From: an uncultured Pseudomonadota bacterium
GTDB taxonomy: Bacteria; Pseudomonadota; Gammaproteobacteria; UBA6186; Azoamicaceae
Direction: 5' to 3'
NCBI GenBank assembly: GCA_902827015.1
Contig: CADEGZ010000008.1
Coordinates: 1 to 33,897, forward strand
Length of the DNA: 33,897 nucleotides
The translations under genes were made by a program, and so were the position numbers. Positions 1-8,987 of this stretch are shown here, one piece after another; within the stretch, counting starts at the first letter, position 1, and each line of letters opens with the position of its first letter. The notes beneath the pieces were generated by a model that saw only the letters and a program-made list of their open reading frames with translations, was not told the origin of the DNA and searched no databases.

Positions 1-19
1 GTTCCCATCTCATCATTGA

Positions 20-50
20 TAGTGCTACCACTTAAACAGTGGTAACACTA
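20..50 (-). terminator. Hairpin downstream of the ankyrin-repeat gene, possible weak terminator
   Basis: Two 12-base arms (20-31 and 39-50) are inverted copies around a 7-base loop. Read as minus-strand RNA the stem pairs fully with one G-U wobble; read as plus-strand RNA the same place is an A-C mismatch, so the structure suits the minus strand better. It lies about 40 bases past the stop codon of the minus-strand ankyrin-repeat gene. No U tract follows it on that strand, so an intrinsic terminator is uncertain; it could instead be an mRNA 3'-end stabiliser. Confidence 0.35.
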
Positions 51-88
51 TTAATCCCTTTCTATTTTGTATTTACAAAAACTGTTAG

Positions 89-2806
89 CTATGGAGAAGG
101 TCCCATTGGGTTGGATCCAGGTGTCTGCACAGGCTCATTATTTGAAGACCCTGTGGAACTCATTGGGGTTACTGAATTGGGTGCTAGCAAGTTACAAATC
201 TCGCCATGTCCAGCGTTGCTGGCAAATTGTGCTGCAGTGAGTCCTGAGTCACTAGTGAGTGTGCGATCAGCACCACTTTGAAGTAACAATCTAACGATAC
301 TCGCATTACCCCGGTGTGCGGCAATCTGCAAAGCAGTGTGGTGCCCATTGCTGTTGGTTATATTAATATTAGCGCCTTGACTCAGTAAAGTACGTGTACG
401 TTCCAAATCATCGCTTAAAGCAGCACGATGCAGTGGGGCATACCCTTCACTGTCTAGGGTGTTAATGTCGGATTGAACAGACGACTGCTGGCCAAGTTCG
501 TTAAGCCTTCGTTGATACACTTGTTGAACACTAGAACGGAAAGATGATTCGGTGGGATTTTGAGTTAACCATATTTGCAGGGCAGAAAGCGTTTCTGATT
601 CAGCGAACTGTTGGCCAGCTTCACCAAGTTTTCGTTGATACACTTGCTGGACGCTAGAACGGAAGGGTGATTCGCTGGGATTTTGAGTTAACCATGTTTG
701 CAGGGCAGAAAGGTCTTGTGATTCAGCGAACTGTCGGCCAGAATCACTCATTTCTTGTGTACCAACCTCATTAAGCCTTCGTTGATATACTTGCTGGATG
801 CTAGAACGGAAGGGTGATTCGCTGGGATTTTGAGTTAACCATGTTTGCAGAGCAGAAAGCGTTTGTGATTCAGCGAACTGTTGGCCAGCTTCACCAAGTT
901 TTCGTTGATACACTTGCTGGACGCTAGAACGGAAGGGTGATTCGCTGGGATTTTGAGTTAACCATGTTTGCAGGGCAGAAAGGTCTTGTGATTCAGCGAA
1001 CTGTAGACCAGAAGCTTGTGCGTGAGCAGGAGCTGCTTCTTGTAAATAATGTTGAGGGATAGGTTGTATGACAGCCTGTTGGTTTCTACCATGCATAAAT
1101 TCATGTAGACTGTCTGTAATCGGTTGAGGTAAGACTCCTACCATTGCAGCTTGAACCTGATCAAGTGAAGCTGCACCTCCTGAAGCAATTCGCTCAAGCT
1201 CTGCCTGATGAGCATCATTAAGCAAACAGTGAAAAGTAATAGCAACATGCCCGGTATCTCTATTGATGCAAAAAGAATAGAAACCTTCTGTAGTATTATG
1301 ATCACCTAACCCTACAATTTGCATATTGTCAGGAGAAAATATGACTTCTCCGGCGTCATGATGGGTAACGACATCTGCGTTAGCCAATGGCCCGAGCCGA
1401 CTATTTAAATCAGCGAAAGTAACGCTTAAATGAGAAGTTCTATTGTAATCAACACTGCGTTCTGGGGCGTCTTGATGCACCCAAGGATGTGGTCTGAATT
1501 CAAGCTGACTATTTTGCCAAGGCCTATTTTGGAAAGAAACAAAAGTTTCCACATTTTGTAAGTTAATATTATTCTGTGCTAAATACTCCGCGGCTCCTGG
1601 TGGGAGGTTGCTAAGAGTTCCTTGGGGTAATCGAGCATTTAAGCTAAAACGAGGAATTCCCCAGTCTATTCGCTCATCTCCTGGAGGACTATAGGGATGA
1701 ATAACTGGTATTTGAGGTAGGCTAGAGGCAGTTTGATAGGGTCCTGCAATACCAATCCCGCCTGAAGTTAAGCGATGATGATCGGGTATTCCTGCTCCCT
1801 CTGCTACCATTTGGTGAAGAAAACCAGGTTGACTGTAATTTAAAGCTGCCCCTGTTCCCGCAGCTAAAACTTGGTTTTCGTTGATGTGTTGATCATATCC
1901 TTGTGGTATGGCGATATTTTGCGCAGAAGAGGAAACAGAAGGTTCGCCTTCAGTTGTATGTGCCTGTAATTGCTGTTGCAACTCGGATGATTCTTGCATA
2001 TTTGTGTTATCTCCTAAAGTTTGAGTGAGAGACCGGATCAGTGAATTATTAGCATTAATATCCCACTGATTCAATAGTTCTATATGTTGTTGAGGAAAGG
2101 GGATATCTTGGTTGCTAAGAACGTTATTTAAAGCGCCTTCAGCTGCTATAACTTCTTCTTCAGACAATTGTGCTAACAATTCCCTAAGGGTAACTGTTGC
2201 TTCATTATTATTGAATTCACCGGGGTTATTTTGTACAGCGTTTCTTGCCGCAATTAAAAATGTGTTCCTAAATAGTTTTGCAGATTGCATGTCTGCTTCT
2301 GTAAGGACAGCGCGAGTAAGAGGGCACCGTGCTTGTCCTATCTCTAAATCTCTAACCTTGTTTTGTATACCCCCCAGCGCTTGTCCATACACAGTGGTAA
2401 GAGTGAGCATGACTCTGCCGATGGCATCTGCTGGTATTATATCATCTTGTATATTACAGCCGTGTAAAATATCAACCAAATATGCAGTATCAGGTAAATA
2501 TTCTCCTGCTAATATATCTTCTATAATATGATCACCAAGTGCTTGGTTTGCGTTTTCTCTTAATAGTGCTCGTAGTTCTGCACTTTCCCTTAAATTGTGT
2601 TGTAGAGTATGTTCTACTGAGATCAATTGAGCTAAGTTTAAAAAATTTTTTCTAGTATCATCCAGCAATCTGTCAGCTGTAGCTCTGTCGTAAAAAAAAG
2701 CTTGGCCTTCTGGGTGGTGTAAAAAATAAACAGGATCTTCTGCAACCTCAAAAGTTGCGGCATCCAAAAATTTGTTGAGACCTTCTTCTAGTTGTTCGTA
2801 TCTCAT
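89..2806 (-). CDS. Large repeat protein with C-terminal ankyrin repeats, effector-like
   Basis: The function is not known. About 905 residues, no signal peptide or membrane segment seen. Residues 1-600 are a Gln/Asn/Ala-rich region I do not recognise. About residues 601-773 hold four copies of a 38-47 residue module containing the core LQTWLTQNPSESPFRSS and ending QQVYQR[KR]L. About residues 781-885 hold ankyrin-type repeats (for example APLHRAALSDDLERTRTLL and TALQIAAHRGNASIVRLLL), followed by a Ser/Pro/Asn-rich tail. Ankyrin proteins of this kind are often secreted effectors in intracellular Gammaproteobacteria, but no secretion signal is evident here. I start at 2806 because GGAGA sits about 5 bases upstream; an in-frame ATG at 2824 has no ribosome site and overlaps that purine run. 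Its base composition looks richer in G+C than the glycan genes to the right. Confidence 0.85.
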   Translation of the reverse strand: MRYEQLEEGLNKFLDAATFEVAEDPVYFLHHPEGQAFFYDRATADRLLDDTRKNFLNLAQLISVEHTLQHNLRESAELRALLRENANQALGDHIIEDILAGEYLPDTAYLVDILHGCNIQDDIIPADAIGRVMLTLTTVYGQALGGIQNKVRDLEIGQARCPLTRAVLTEADMQSAKLFRNTFLIAARNAVQNNPGEFNNNEATVTLRELLAQLSEEEVIAAEGALNNVLSNQDIPFPQQHIELLNQWDINANNSLIRSLTQTLGDNTNMQESSELQQQLQAHTTEGEPSVSSSAQNIAIPQGYDQHINENQVLAAGTGAALNYSQPGFLHQMVAEGAGIPDHHRLTSGGIGIAGPYQTASSLPQIPVIHPYSPPGDERIDWGIPRFSLNARLPQGTLSNLPPGAAEYLAQNNINLQNVETFVSFQNRPWQNSQLEFRPHPWVHQDAPERSVDYNRTSHLSVTFADLNSRLGPLANADVVTHHDAGEVIFSPDNMQIVGLGDHNTTEGFYSFCINRDTGHVAITFHCLLNDAHQAELERIASGGAASLDQVQAAMVGVLPQPITDSLHEFMHGRNQQAVIQPIPQHYLQEAAPAHAQASGLQFAESQDLSALQTWLTQNPSESPFRSSVQQVYQRKLGEAGQQFAESQTLSALQTWLTQNPSESPFRSSIQQVYQRRLNEVGTQEMSDSGRQFAESQDLSALQTWLTQNPSESPFRSSVQQVYQRKLGEAGQQFAESETLSALQIWLTQNPTESSFRSSVQQVYQRRLNELGQQSSVQSDINTLDSEGYAPLHRAALSDDLERTRTLLSQGANINITNSNGHHTALQIAAHRGNASIVRLLLQSGADRTLTSDSGLTAAQFASNAGHGEICNLLAPNSVTPMSSTGSSNNEPVQTPGSNPMGPSP
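596..1004 (-). repeat. 270-bp tandem duplication inside the ankyrin-repeat gene
   Basis: Bases 596-734 and 866-1004 are identical over 139 bp, offset by 270 bp. The adjoining segments 501-595 and 771-865 have the same offset but differ at 11 of 95 positions. The unit encodes two protein modules, so the gene carries an A-B-A-B' arrangement of four modules. It is in frame (270 = 3 x 90), so gain or loss of a unit keeps the protein open. Confidence 0.9.
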
Positions 2807-3134
2807 TACTTCTCCAACCTCCATTATTTAAAACAGGGTTTTCATTATATACAAGTTGTAATACCCAGAAGTATATATAAATCTGGATCATATTTGTTGC
2901 TTTTAGGGGAAACGACCTACATTAAATCATTTTTCTTACTGAAAATCAATCGTGAGCTTGAGGTTTTTGTTGTATATGCCCATTATACTTGAAAGTACTA
3001 GCCATCGTGTGGCATTTTTTGCCTTGTAATGAGTGGATGTGAGACAATTATTCTTCTGGTTTTTTGCAATTGATGAAAAAGAAATGTGAGTGATATTGTA
3101 ATCTTGTTATTTTAGTTATGGGTTTGAATTTAAA
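2807..3134. other. Divergent intergenic region
   Basis: About 330 bases between the minus-strand ankyrin-repeat gene and the plus-strand gene at 3135. It holds the minus-strand TATAAT at 2844-2849 and a weak plus-strand pair, TTGATG (3069-3074) and TATTGT (3093-3098) with an 18-base spacer. I see no RNA gene, repeat or convincing small gene. Confidence 0.5.
2844..2849 (-). promoter_or_regulatory. Candidate -10 box for the ankyrin-repeat gene
   Basis: A perfect TATAAT on the minus strand lies about 38 bases before the chosen ATG, predicting a leader of about 30 bases. No good -35 hexamer lies at 16-18 bases; the best is CTTCTG. Support is by position and the -10 match only. Confidence 0.4.
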
Positions 3135-4307
3135 ATGTTTAAATATATATTTTCAATTTTTAAAAAAACAAAAGAACGAGGATTACAATGGCTTTACCAT
3201 CGCCTTATTTTGGAATTTCGAATCCCTCAAACTTTTCTTGGCAAAAAACTTAAAAATATTAACACGTCAAGCTATCATTTTTTTAGCCTTTTAAAAAGAC
3301 CATTTGTTGTTAGTGTGCCAAAGTTTTTTAGAGCAGATACTTTATACGTATTCTACGATTTGGAAGTTTCACCTGTTACTTTTAATTTCTGCGAAGCACT
3401 GAGTGCAGCCAATGAATATAGAAATAAGCTTAAACTAAAGTACCTATATGTTGTATTTGTTCCCGGGCCAAACGAGGGACTAAGGCAAGAAATGAGTGAT
3501 TATGAATTTATTATTAATAAAGATGCACGACAATGGCGAAAATATAATCTCTTGTTCTCATTAACTCACTTAGTCCCTTCTTGTATTGGTTTTTCAAATT
3601 GTGCTTCACGAAAAGAGGCGGAACTCATCCAAAAACAAGTACTTCCCAATATCTACCCTAAAGGGTATTCGATTATGTTTCCATGTGCTTTTTCATTTTT
3701 TGAGGGAGCACGCAATAGCTCGCCTGACATTATGGCGATTCGTTCAACTCCTAAAGCTTTGCATTATGTAAACCAATGGTTAGAACCAAGGGCAAGGGGC
3801 CGAAAAATCATTGTTATTACTTTAAGACAATATGCTTATATGCCTCAGAGGAATAGCAATATTGAGGCATGGGCTAATTTTGCTCAAAGCCTAGATCCTA
3901 ATCATTATTTCGTTGTAATAGTCCCCGATACAGAAGTTGCGATGAATGGGCCACTCACTCAATTAAGTATGTTTGAGCACTTTATGGAAACCTGTTGGAA
4001 TATTGAGTTAAGGGCAGCACTCTATGAAAGTGCTTATTTAAATCTTGGGGTTAATAATGGCCCATTTGCATTGTGTTGGTTAAATAAAAATTGTCGATAT
4101 CTCATGTTTAAGATTATTACACAAGAAGTTCCTCAAACAACTGAAGAAGCGATAAAGAAGCATGGATTGATTCCTGGGCGAACACCTCCATTTGCTATGG
4201 AATATCAAAAGTGGGTTTGGGAGCAAGATACGGAAGAAGTATTGAATCGTGAATTTAATGTTATTTGCGAAATACTTGAACGGGAAAAAGTTAGATTAGT
4301 TTGTTAA
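3135..4307 (+). CDS. Unrecognised protein, possible GT-B-type glycosyltransferase
   Basis: 390 residues, basic N terminus, no clear signal peptide. I do not recognise the family. Two features hint at a GT-B-like fold: a central strand of the type KIIVITLRQ followed by a WANFAQSL helix and FVVIVPDTE (about residues 225-270), and a C-terminal GVNNGP segment (N307-P310), resembling the donor-site loop of some heptosyl- and fucosyltransferase-like enzymes. It precedes the sugar-nucleotide operon on the same strand but is separated from it by about 330 bases. No strong ribosome-binding site precedes the ATG, so the start is uncertain. The glycosyltransferase assignment is inference; the gene itself is secure by length and codon pattern. 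Confidence 0.75.
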   Translation: MFKYIFSIFKKTKERGLQWLYHRLILEFRIPQTFLGKKLKNINTSSYHFFSLLKRPFVVSVPKFFRADTLYVFYDLEVSPVTFNFCEALSAANEYRNKLKLKYLYVVFVPGPNEGLRQEMSDYEFIINKDARQWRKYNLLFSLTHLVPSCIGFSNCASRKEAELIQKQVLPNIYPKGYSIMFPCAFSFFEGARNSSPDIMAIRSTPKALHYVNQWLEPRARGRKIIVITLRQYAYMPQRNSNIEAWANFAQSLDPNHYFVVIVPDTEVAMNGPLTQLSMFEHFMETCWNIELRAALYESAYLNLGVNNGPFALCWLNKNCRYLMFKIITQEVPQTTEEAIKKHGLIPGRTPPFAMEYQKWVWEQDTEEVLNREFNVICEILEREKVRLVC

Positions 4308-4637
4308 CATATTACGTGATTAAAGCAGTTTTACTTACCATTTTATTGTTGCATTCGACTTAAAAATATGTAATTCTCCTTCCCTGTAACCTTAGCGTAG
4401 TCATAGCCATTTATAGAAACACAGTGAGTGGTTAGAGATATTGAAAAGTACACTATGCAGTAAGGCATGTCGCATTGAAAATAAGGAAAGTTAGCTTAAT
4501 CTCTTTTTTGGGGTTTTGATTTTGAAGTGGAAGCTAAGAGGATTGCTATAACAAGGAAGTACAGTTATTTTGTTAAGTTTATTACATAAGCTAAACAAAT
4601 AAAGTTAAAAAAATTTTTAATTATGCACGAGGGTGTA
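4308..4637. other. Intergenic leader upstream of the sugar operon
   Basis: About 330 bases holding the candidate promoter at 4522-4552 and a following A/T-rich leader. No ops/JUMPstart-type element, RNA gene or terminator hairpin was recognised, and no convincing small ORF. Confidence 0.5.
4522..4552 (+). promoter_or_regulatory. Candidate promoter of the sugar-nucleotide operon
   Basis: TTGAAG (4522-4527) and TATAAC (4547-4552) are separated by 19 bases, longer than ideal. The -10 is preceded by TGC, giving an extended -10 that would compensate. It is the best match I found by eye in the gap before the operon, about 85 bases from the first start codon. Confidence 0.4.
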
Positions 4638-5384
4638 ATGAACAAAGTTGAATCACTGGAAGTAAAGATTTTTGCGGATGGAGCAGATTTAAAAAGTATC
4701 GTGGCTTTAGCAAAAGATTCAGTTATTAAGGGATTTACAACAAATCCTTCCTTAATGAAAAAAGACGGTGTAACTGATTATGAGTCATTTGCTCGTACCT
4801 TATTAGCAGCTATTCCAGATAAGCCCATTTCTTTTGAAATCTTTGCAGACAATATGAGAGAAATGGAATTACAAGCTCGGGAAATTGCTTCTTGGGGTTC
4901 TAATGTTTATGTCAAGATCCCAGTAACAAACACTAAGAGTGAGTTTACTGGGCCTTTAATTTCAAAATTATCTAGGGATGGGATCGCATTGAACGTAACA
5001 GCCATTTTAACTGTAGAGCAGGTTCGCCAAGTTACAGAGGCTTTAGATGTTGAAACTCCGGCGATTATTTCAGTCTTTGCTGGTAGGATTGCAGATACAG
5101 GGGTTGATCCTGAACCTATTATGGCTGAAAGCGCGCGCATTATGAAAGCTAAACCAAAAGCCGAACTTTTGTGGGCAAGCTCTCGCGAACTTTTAAATAT
5201 TTTTCAAGCCAATGATGTTGGTTGCCATATTATTACGGTAACCCACGATATGTTAAAAAAATTATCTTTAATTGGTAAAGACTTAAGTGATTATTCTTTA
5301 GAAACAGTATTAATGTTCTACAAAGATGCGATGACTGCCGGTTTTACGATTAATGTCAATACTGAGATTGAAGCAACAGCTTAG
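4638..5384 (+). CDS. Transaldolase / fructose-6-phosphate aldolase-like protein
   Basis: Short transaldolase family (TalC/FSA-like) beta/alpha barrel, 248 residues. It carries the GFTTNPS segment near the N terminus and the strand VYVKIPVT, whose Lys (K93 from this start) matches the Schiff-base lysine of the family; VFAGRIAD and LLWASSRE further along also fit. The family moves or cleaves three-carbon ketol units between sugar phosphates in the cytosol. As first gene of an operon of sugar-nucleotide enzymes it probably makes a dedicated sugar-phosphate precursor rather than serving the pentose-phosphate pathway. I start at 4638 because GAGGG (4629-4633) lies just upstream; an in-frame ATG at 4623 has no ribosome site. 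The substrate is unknown. Confidence 0.88.
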   Translation: MNKVESLEVKIFADGADLKSIVALAKDSVIKGFTTNPSLMKKDGVTDYESFARTLLAAIPDKPISFEIFADNMREMELQAREIASWGSNVYVKIPVTNTKSEFTGPLISKLSRDGIALNVTAILTVEQVRQVTEALDVETPAIISVFAGRIADTGVDPEPIMAESARIMKAKPKAELLWASSRELLNIFQANDVGCHIITVTHDMLKKLSLIGKDLSDYSLETVLMFYKDAMTAGFTINVNTEIEATA

Positions 5385-5395
5385 AGGAGAGTATT

Positions 5396-6400
5396 GTGCT
5401 AAAAAGTGTTTTAATTACAGGTGGAGCTGGTTATGTTGGGAATCTTTTAGTTCCACAGCTGTTGCAAAGTGGGTATCAGGTAACTGTTTATGATATTTTG
5501 TATTTTGGGAAGCAAACTTTACCTTTAAAACATCCTAACCTTAAAGTGGTCGCAGGAGATATTCGTGATACTCTTTTACTTGAAAAATCTTTAAATGGCA
5601 TAGATGCCGTTTTACATCTTGCTTGTATTTCAAATGATCCCAGTTTTGAGTTAAATGAGGCACTTTCTAAAAGTGTTAATTATGATTGTTTTGAACCCTT
5701 GGTTATTGCAGCAAAACAAGCGGGAGTAAAACGGTTTGTTTATTGTTCGTCAAGCTCTGTTTATGGAGTTTCAGACTTGCCAGAGGTTACAGAAGAGGCA
5801 CCTTTGGTTCCTTTGACACTTTATAATAAATATAAAGGCTTATGTGAACCGTTGCTTTTTAAGCATATGGCTGATAATTTTACTTGTGTAACAATCCGGC
5901 CAGCCACAATTTGTGGCTATAGTCCGCGCACTCGTTTAGATTTATCTGTTAATATTCTAACCAATCACGCTATTAATAAGAATGTAATCACTGTTTTTGG
6001 TGGCTCACAAAAACGGCCAAATTTACATATTCAAGATATGTGTGATTTATATGAATTGCTACTCGAGGTTCCTGCAGAGAAGATCCAGGGGCAAACATTT
6101 AATGCAGGGTATCAAAATTATACCATTATGGAACTTGCGTCTATGGTAAAGGAAGTTGTGGAGCAAGAGTTTCCTGAAAAACAGCCCATTGATATTAAGG
6201 TAGTAGAAACGAATGACAATCGTTCGTATCACATAAGCTCTGATAAGATTAAAAAACATCTTGGATTTGAAGCAAAGCATACGATTCAAGATGCTGTTCG
6301 AGATTTGTGTCAAGCCTTTAAAGCAGGGAAATTACCTGATAGCTTTTCAAATGATTGGTACTACAATGTTCGTCAATTGCAGGTAAGAGAAGCAGTATGA
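5396..6400 (+). CDS. NAD-dependent epimerase/dehydratase (extended SDR)
   Basis: 334 residues, starting at GTG with AGGAG six bases upstream, 11 bases after the transaldolase-like gene. The N terminus has the Rossmann motif TGGAGYVG (about residues 8-15), a CSSSSVYG serine segment and the catalytic pair Y143/K147 (YNKYK). This is the fold of nucleotide-sugar 4-epimerases and 4,6-dehydratases, which oxidise a sugar hydroxyl with bound NAD and then epimerise or dehydrate. The late motif VFGGSQKRPNLHIQD fits substrate-side SDR sequences. It overlaps the next SDR gene by four bases (ATGA), implying coupled translation. The exact substrate cannot be told; by context it acts on the operon's activated sugar. 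Confidence 0.88.
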   Translation: MLKSVLITGGAGYVGNLLVPQLLQSGYQVTVYDILYFGKQTLPLKHPNLKVVAGDIRDTLLLEKSLNGIDAVLHLACISNDPSFELNEALSKSVNYDCFEPLVIAAKQAGVKRFVYCSSSSVYGVSDLPEVTEEAPLVPLTLYNKYKGLCEPLLFKHMADNFTCVTIRPATICGYSPRTRLDLSVNILTNHAINKNVITVFGGSQKRPNLHIQDMCDLYELLLEVPAEKIQGQTFNAGYQNYTIMELASMVKEVVEQEFPEKQPIDIKVVETNDNRSYHISSDKIKKHLGFEAKHTIQDAVRDLCQAFKAGKLPDSFSNDWYYNVRQLQVREAV

Positions 6401-7404
6401 AAGATAAGCCTGTCGTAGTTGTAACAGGTGGTGCTGGGTTCATCGGTAGTCATACGGTAGACTTGTTGCTTAACGAAGGTTTTAAAGTTCGTGTTATTGA
6501 TAGTTTAGTGGGTGGTAGGGAAGCAAACTTAAAGCAACATCAGCATAATCCCGATTTAACTTGCGAGTGGATGGATATTCGTGATCTTGTTCCTAATACA
6601 AAAATTTTTTCAGGGGTGCGATATGTTATTCACTTTGCAGGTGTTGGTGATATTGTGCCGTCGATTGAGCGGCCTGAAGTATATATGTCAACTAATATAC
6701 AAGGTACAGTACAGGTTTTAGAGTGTGCGCGCTTCGCGCAAGTTGAAAAATTTGTTTATGCTGCATCTTCTTCCTGTTATGGTTTAGCGGATGTGCCAAC
6801 TCGAGAAGATCATCGTATAGCGCCGCAGTACCCTTATGCTTTGTCGAAGTATATGGGAGAACAAGCTGCTCTTCATTGGCATCAGATATATCGTTTACCG
6901 GTTAATTCAATTAGAATTTTTAACGCTTATGGGACGCGTGTGAAAACGACGGGTGCTTATGGGGCGGTTTTTGGTGTATTTTTTAAGCAAAAGTTATCTA
7001 ATAAACCTTTTACAGTAGTGGGTGACGGGACACAAAGCCGAGATTTCCTTTATGTAACGGATGTTGCAACTGCATTTTTAGCTGCTGTAAAAACAAAAAG
7101 AGTAGGACAAATTTATAATTTAGGGGCAGGTAATCCACAGTCTGTTAATCATTTAGTAGAATTGTTAGGGGGAGAGGTTGTTTATGTTCCTAAACGACCA
7201 GGTGAACCAGACTGTACTTTTGCAGATATTAGAAAAATTACAACAGAATTGGAATGGAAACCTATGGTTCCTTTTGAGGAAGGCGTGAAGCGAATGTTGG
7301 CGGAAATTGAATGTTGGAATGATGCGCCGTTGTGGGAACCAGATTCTATTGCAAAGGCAACTCAAACTTGGTTTGATTATTTAGGTAATAGGGAATATGC
7401 ATAA
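6397..7404 (+). CDS. NAD-dependent nucleotide-sugar epimerase/dehydratase (extended SDR)
   Basis: 335 residues. Rossmann motif TGGAGFIGSH at the N terminus, SSSCYG serine region, catalytic Y147 and K151 (YALSK), and the downstream RIFNAYGTR segment typical of GalE/UDP-glucuronate-epimerase-like enzymes. It should act on an NDP-sugar in the cytosol. The start at 6397 overlaps the preceding stop as ATGA; an upstream in-frame start at 6355 would sit well inside the previous gene and is less likely. It differs from the SDR before it throughout, so it is not a recent duplicate; the two probably act at successive steps. Confidence 0.88.
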   Translation: MKDKPVVVVTGGAGFIGSHTVDLLLNEGFKVRVIDSLVGGREANLKQHQHNPDLTCEWMDIRDLVPNTKIFSGVRYVIHFAGVGDIVPSIERPEVYMSTNIQGTVQVLECARFAQVEKFVYAASSSCYGLADVPTREDHRIAPQYPYALSKYMGEQAALHWHQIYRLPVNSIRIFNAYGTRVKTTGAYGAVFGVFFKQKLSNKPFTVVGDGTQSRDFLYVTDVATAFLAAVKTKRVGQIYNLGAGNPQSVNHLVELLGGEVVYVPKRPGEPDCTFADIRKITTELEWKPMVPFEEGVKRMLAEIECWNDAPLWEPDSIAKATQTWFDYLGNREYA

Positions 7405-8987
7405 TGACTGAGCTTGTTAATCGATATCGGCATAAAATTAAGACAATTGAAGAATTAAAAAAAATCCTTAAACCCTTTCCAAGAGAAGAAAAAGTTATTA
7501 TGTGTCATGGGGTGTTTGATGTGGTACATCCAGGGCATGTAAGACATTTGTTGTATGCAAAAAGTAAAGCAGATATTTTAGTCGCAAGTATTACAGCAGA
7601 TGTACATATATATAAGGGGCAATATCGCCCTCATATTCCTCAAGATCTTCGTGCAATCAATCTAGCCGCCTTCGAAGTAGTAGATTATGTTTTAATTGAT
7701 AAAAATCCTACCCCATTAAACAATATTGCTGAATTACAACCTGATTATTTTGCAAAGGGATATGAATATGTTTCTGGAGGTATGCCTCCTAAGACCTCTC
7801 AAGAAGCAGAAGTTGTAGAAGCTTATGGGGGGGAAATTATTTTTACACCAGGTGACGTTGTTTATTCGTCTTCTAATCTGATTAATCTTGCACCTCCAGA
7901 GTTAAAGATTGAGAAGTTGTTGGTCTTAATGGAAGATCAAGGGATTAGCTTTAATAAGTTGAGGGAAACCATCAATAAATTTTCTCAATTCACGATACAT
8001 GTGGTGGGTGATACGATTGTAGACAGTTACACACAAACCACTATGATTGGGGGGCAAACTAAAACTCCTACGATGAGTGTTTTATATGAGAGTCGACGTG
8101 ATTATATTGGTGGAGCAGCTGTAGTTGCCGAACATTTGCGAGCTGCAGGAGCCTCTGTTGTATTTTCTACAGTACTTGGTCAGGATGAATTTAAGGATTT
8201 TGTTATTGAAGGGTTAGAAGAAGCTGGGATCCAATGTAAGCCAGTTATTGATGCAACAAGGCCCACAACTAACAAGAATGCTATTGTGGCAGGAAACTAT
8301 CGGTTATTGAAGATCGATACATTAGATAATAGTTCGATTTCTGATCACATTTTACATGAGATATCCAATACAATTTGTAACACGCAATGTGATGCAATTA
8401 TATTTAGTGATTTTCGTCATGGCATCTTTAATCGAAGAACGATTCCAGAGCTTTCGACTGCTATTCCAAAGGGTGTTTATCGGGTTGCCGATAGTCAGGT
8501 TGCAAGTCGTTGGGGGAATATTACAGAATTTCAAGATTTCGATCTCATTACACCTAATGAAAGAGAAGCTAGATTTTCTTTAGCCGATCAAGATTCTGGT
8601 ATTCGCTCATTGGCGGCTAATTTGTATGATAAGGCGCGCTGTAAGACATTGATATTGAAGCTAGGAGATCGGGGAGTTCTAACTTGTCGAAATAATAAAC
8701 ACGAAACTTTGGACTCCTTCTTTGTGGTGGATAGTTTTGTTGATAAGTTGGTTGATGCCGTTGGCGCAGGTGATGCTTTGTTAGCATATGGGACTTTATC
8801 AATGCTTGCAACCGGATCAGAGACAATTGCGGCTATTTTAGGATCTATAGCTGCGGCATGTGAGTGTGAGTGTGATGGTAATATTCCCATTACCCCAGAA
8901 CGTGTCATGGCAAAGATCAATGTAGTTGAAAGGCAAGCACACTATACTTGGGATAAAGAGAAGGTGTTAGAGGCTGCATGCGTGTAG
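7404..8987 (+). CDS. Bifunctional sugar-phosphate adenylyltransferase/PfkB kinase with inverted domain order (HldE-like)
   Basis: 527 residues. Residues about 30-160 are a cytidylyltransferase-like nucleotidyltransferase with the HPGH motif (42-45) after CHGVFDVV. Residues about 190-515 are a PfkB/ribokinase-type kinase with an IGGAAVVAEH segment and the C-terminal D451-A-V-G-A-G-D457 motif, D457 being the expected catalytic base. Canonical HldE (RfaE) has the kinase first and the adenylyltransferase second; here the order is reversed. By family the protein would phosphorylate a heptose-phosphate-like sugar at C1 and form the NDP-sugar. No GmhB-type phosphatase is visible in the window. It overlaps its neighbours by 1 and 10 bases. 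Sugar and nucleotide specificity are unknown. Confidence 0.88.
   Translation: MTELVNRYRHKIKTIEELKKILKPFPREEKVIMCHGVFDVVHPGHVRHLLYAKSKADILVASITADVHIYKGQYRPHIPQDLRAINLAAFEVVDYVLIDKNPTPLNNIAELQPDYFAKGYEYVSGGMPPKTSQEAEVVEAYGGEIIFTPGDVVYSSSNLINLAPPELKIEKLLVLMEDQGISFNKLRETINKFSQFTIHVVGDTIVDSYTQTTMIGGQTKTPTMSVLYESRRDYIGGAAVVAEHLRAAGASVVFSTVLGQDEFKDFVIEGLEEAGIQCKPVIDATRPTTNKNAIVAGNYRLLKIDTLDNSSISDHILHEISNTICNTQCDAIIFSDFRHGIFNRRTIPELSTAIPKGVYRVADSQVASRWGNITEFQDFDLITPNEREARFSLADQDSGIRSLAANLYDKARCKTLILKLGDRGVLTCRNNKHETLDSFFVVDSFVDKLVDAVGAGDALLAYGTLSMLATGSETIAAILGSIAAACECECDGNIPITPERVMAKINVVERQAHYTWDKEKVLEAACV

Noticed and set aside
2112-2531. Plus-strand 139-residue ORF within the ankyrin-repeat gene
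   Set aside because: It lies entirely antisense to the long minus-strand gene and has no ribosome site or recognisable motif.
4308-4637. ops/JUMPstart element upstream of the sugar operon
   Set aside because: No GGCGGTAG-like core could be found by eye in this gap.
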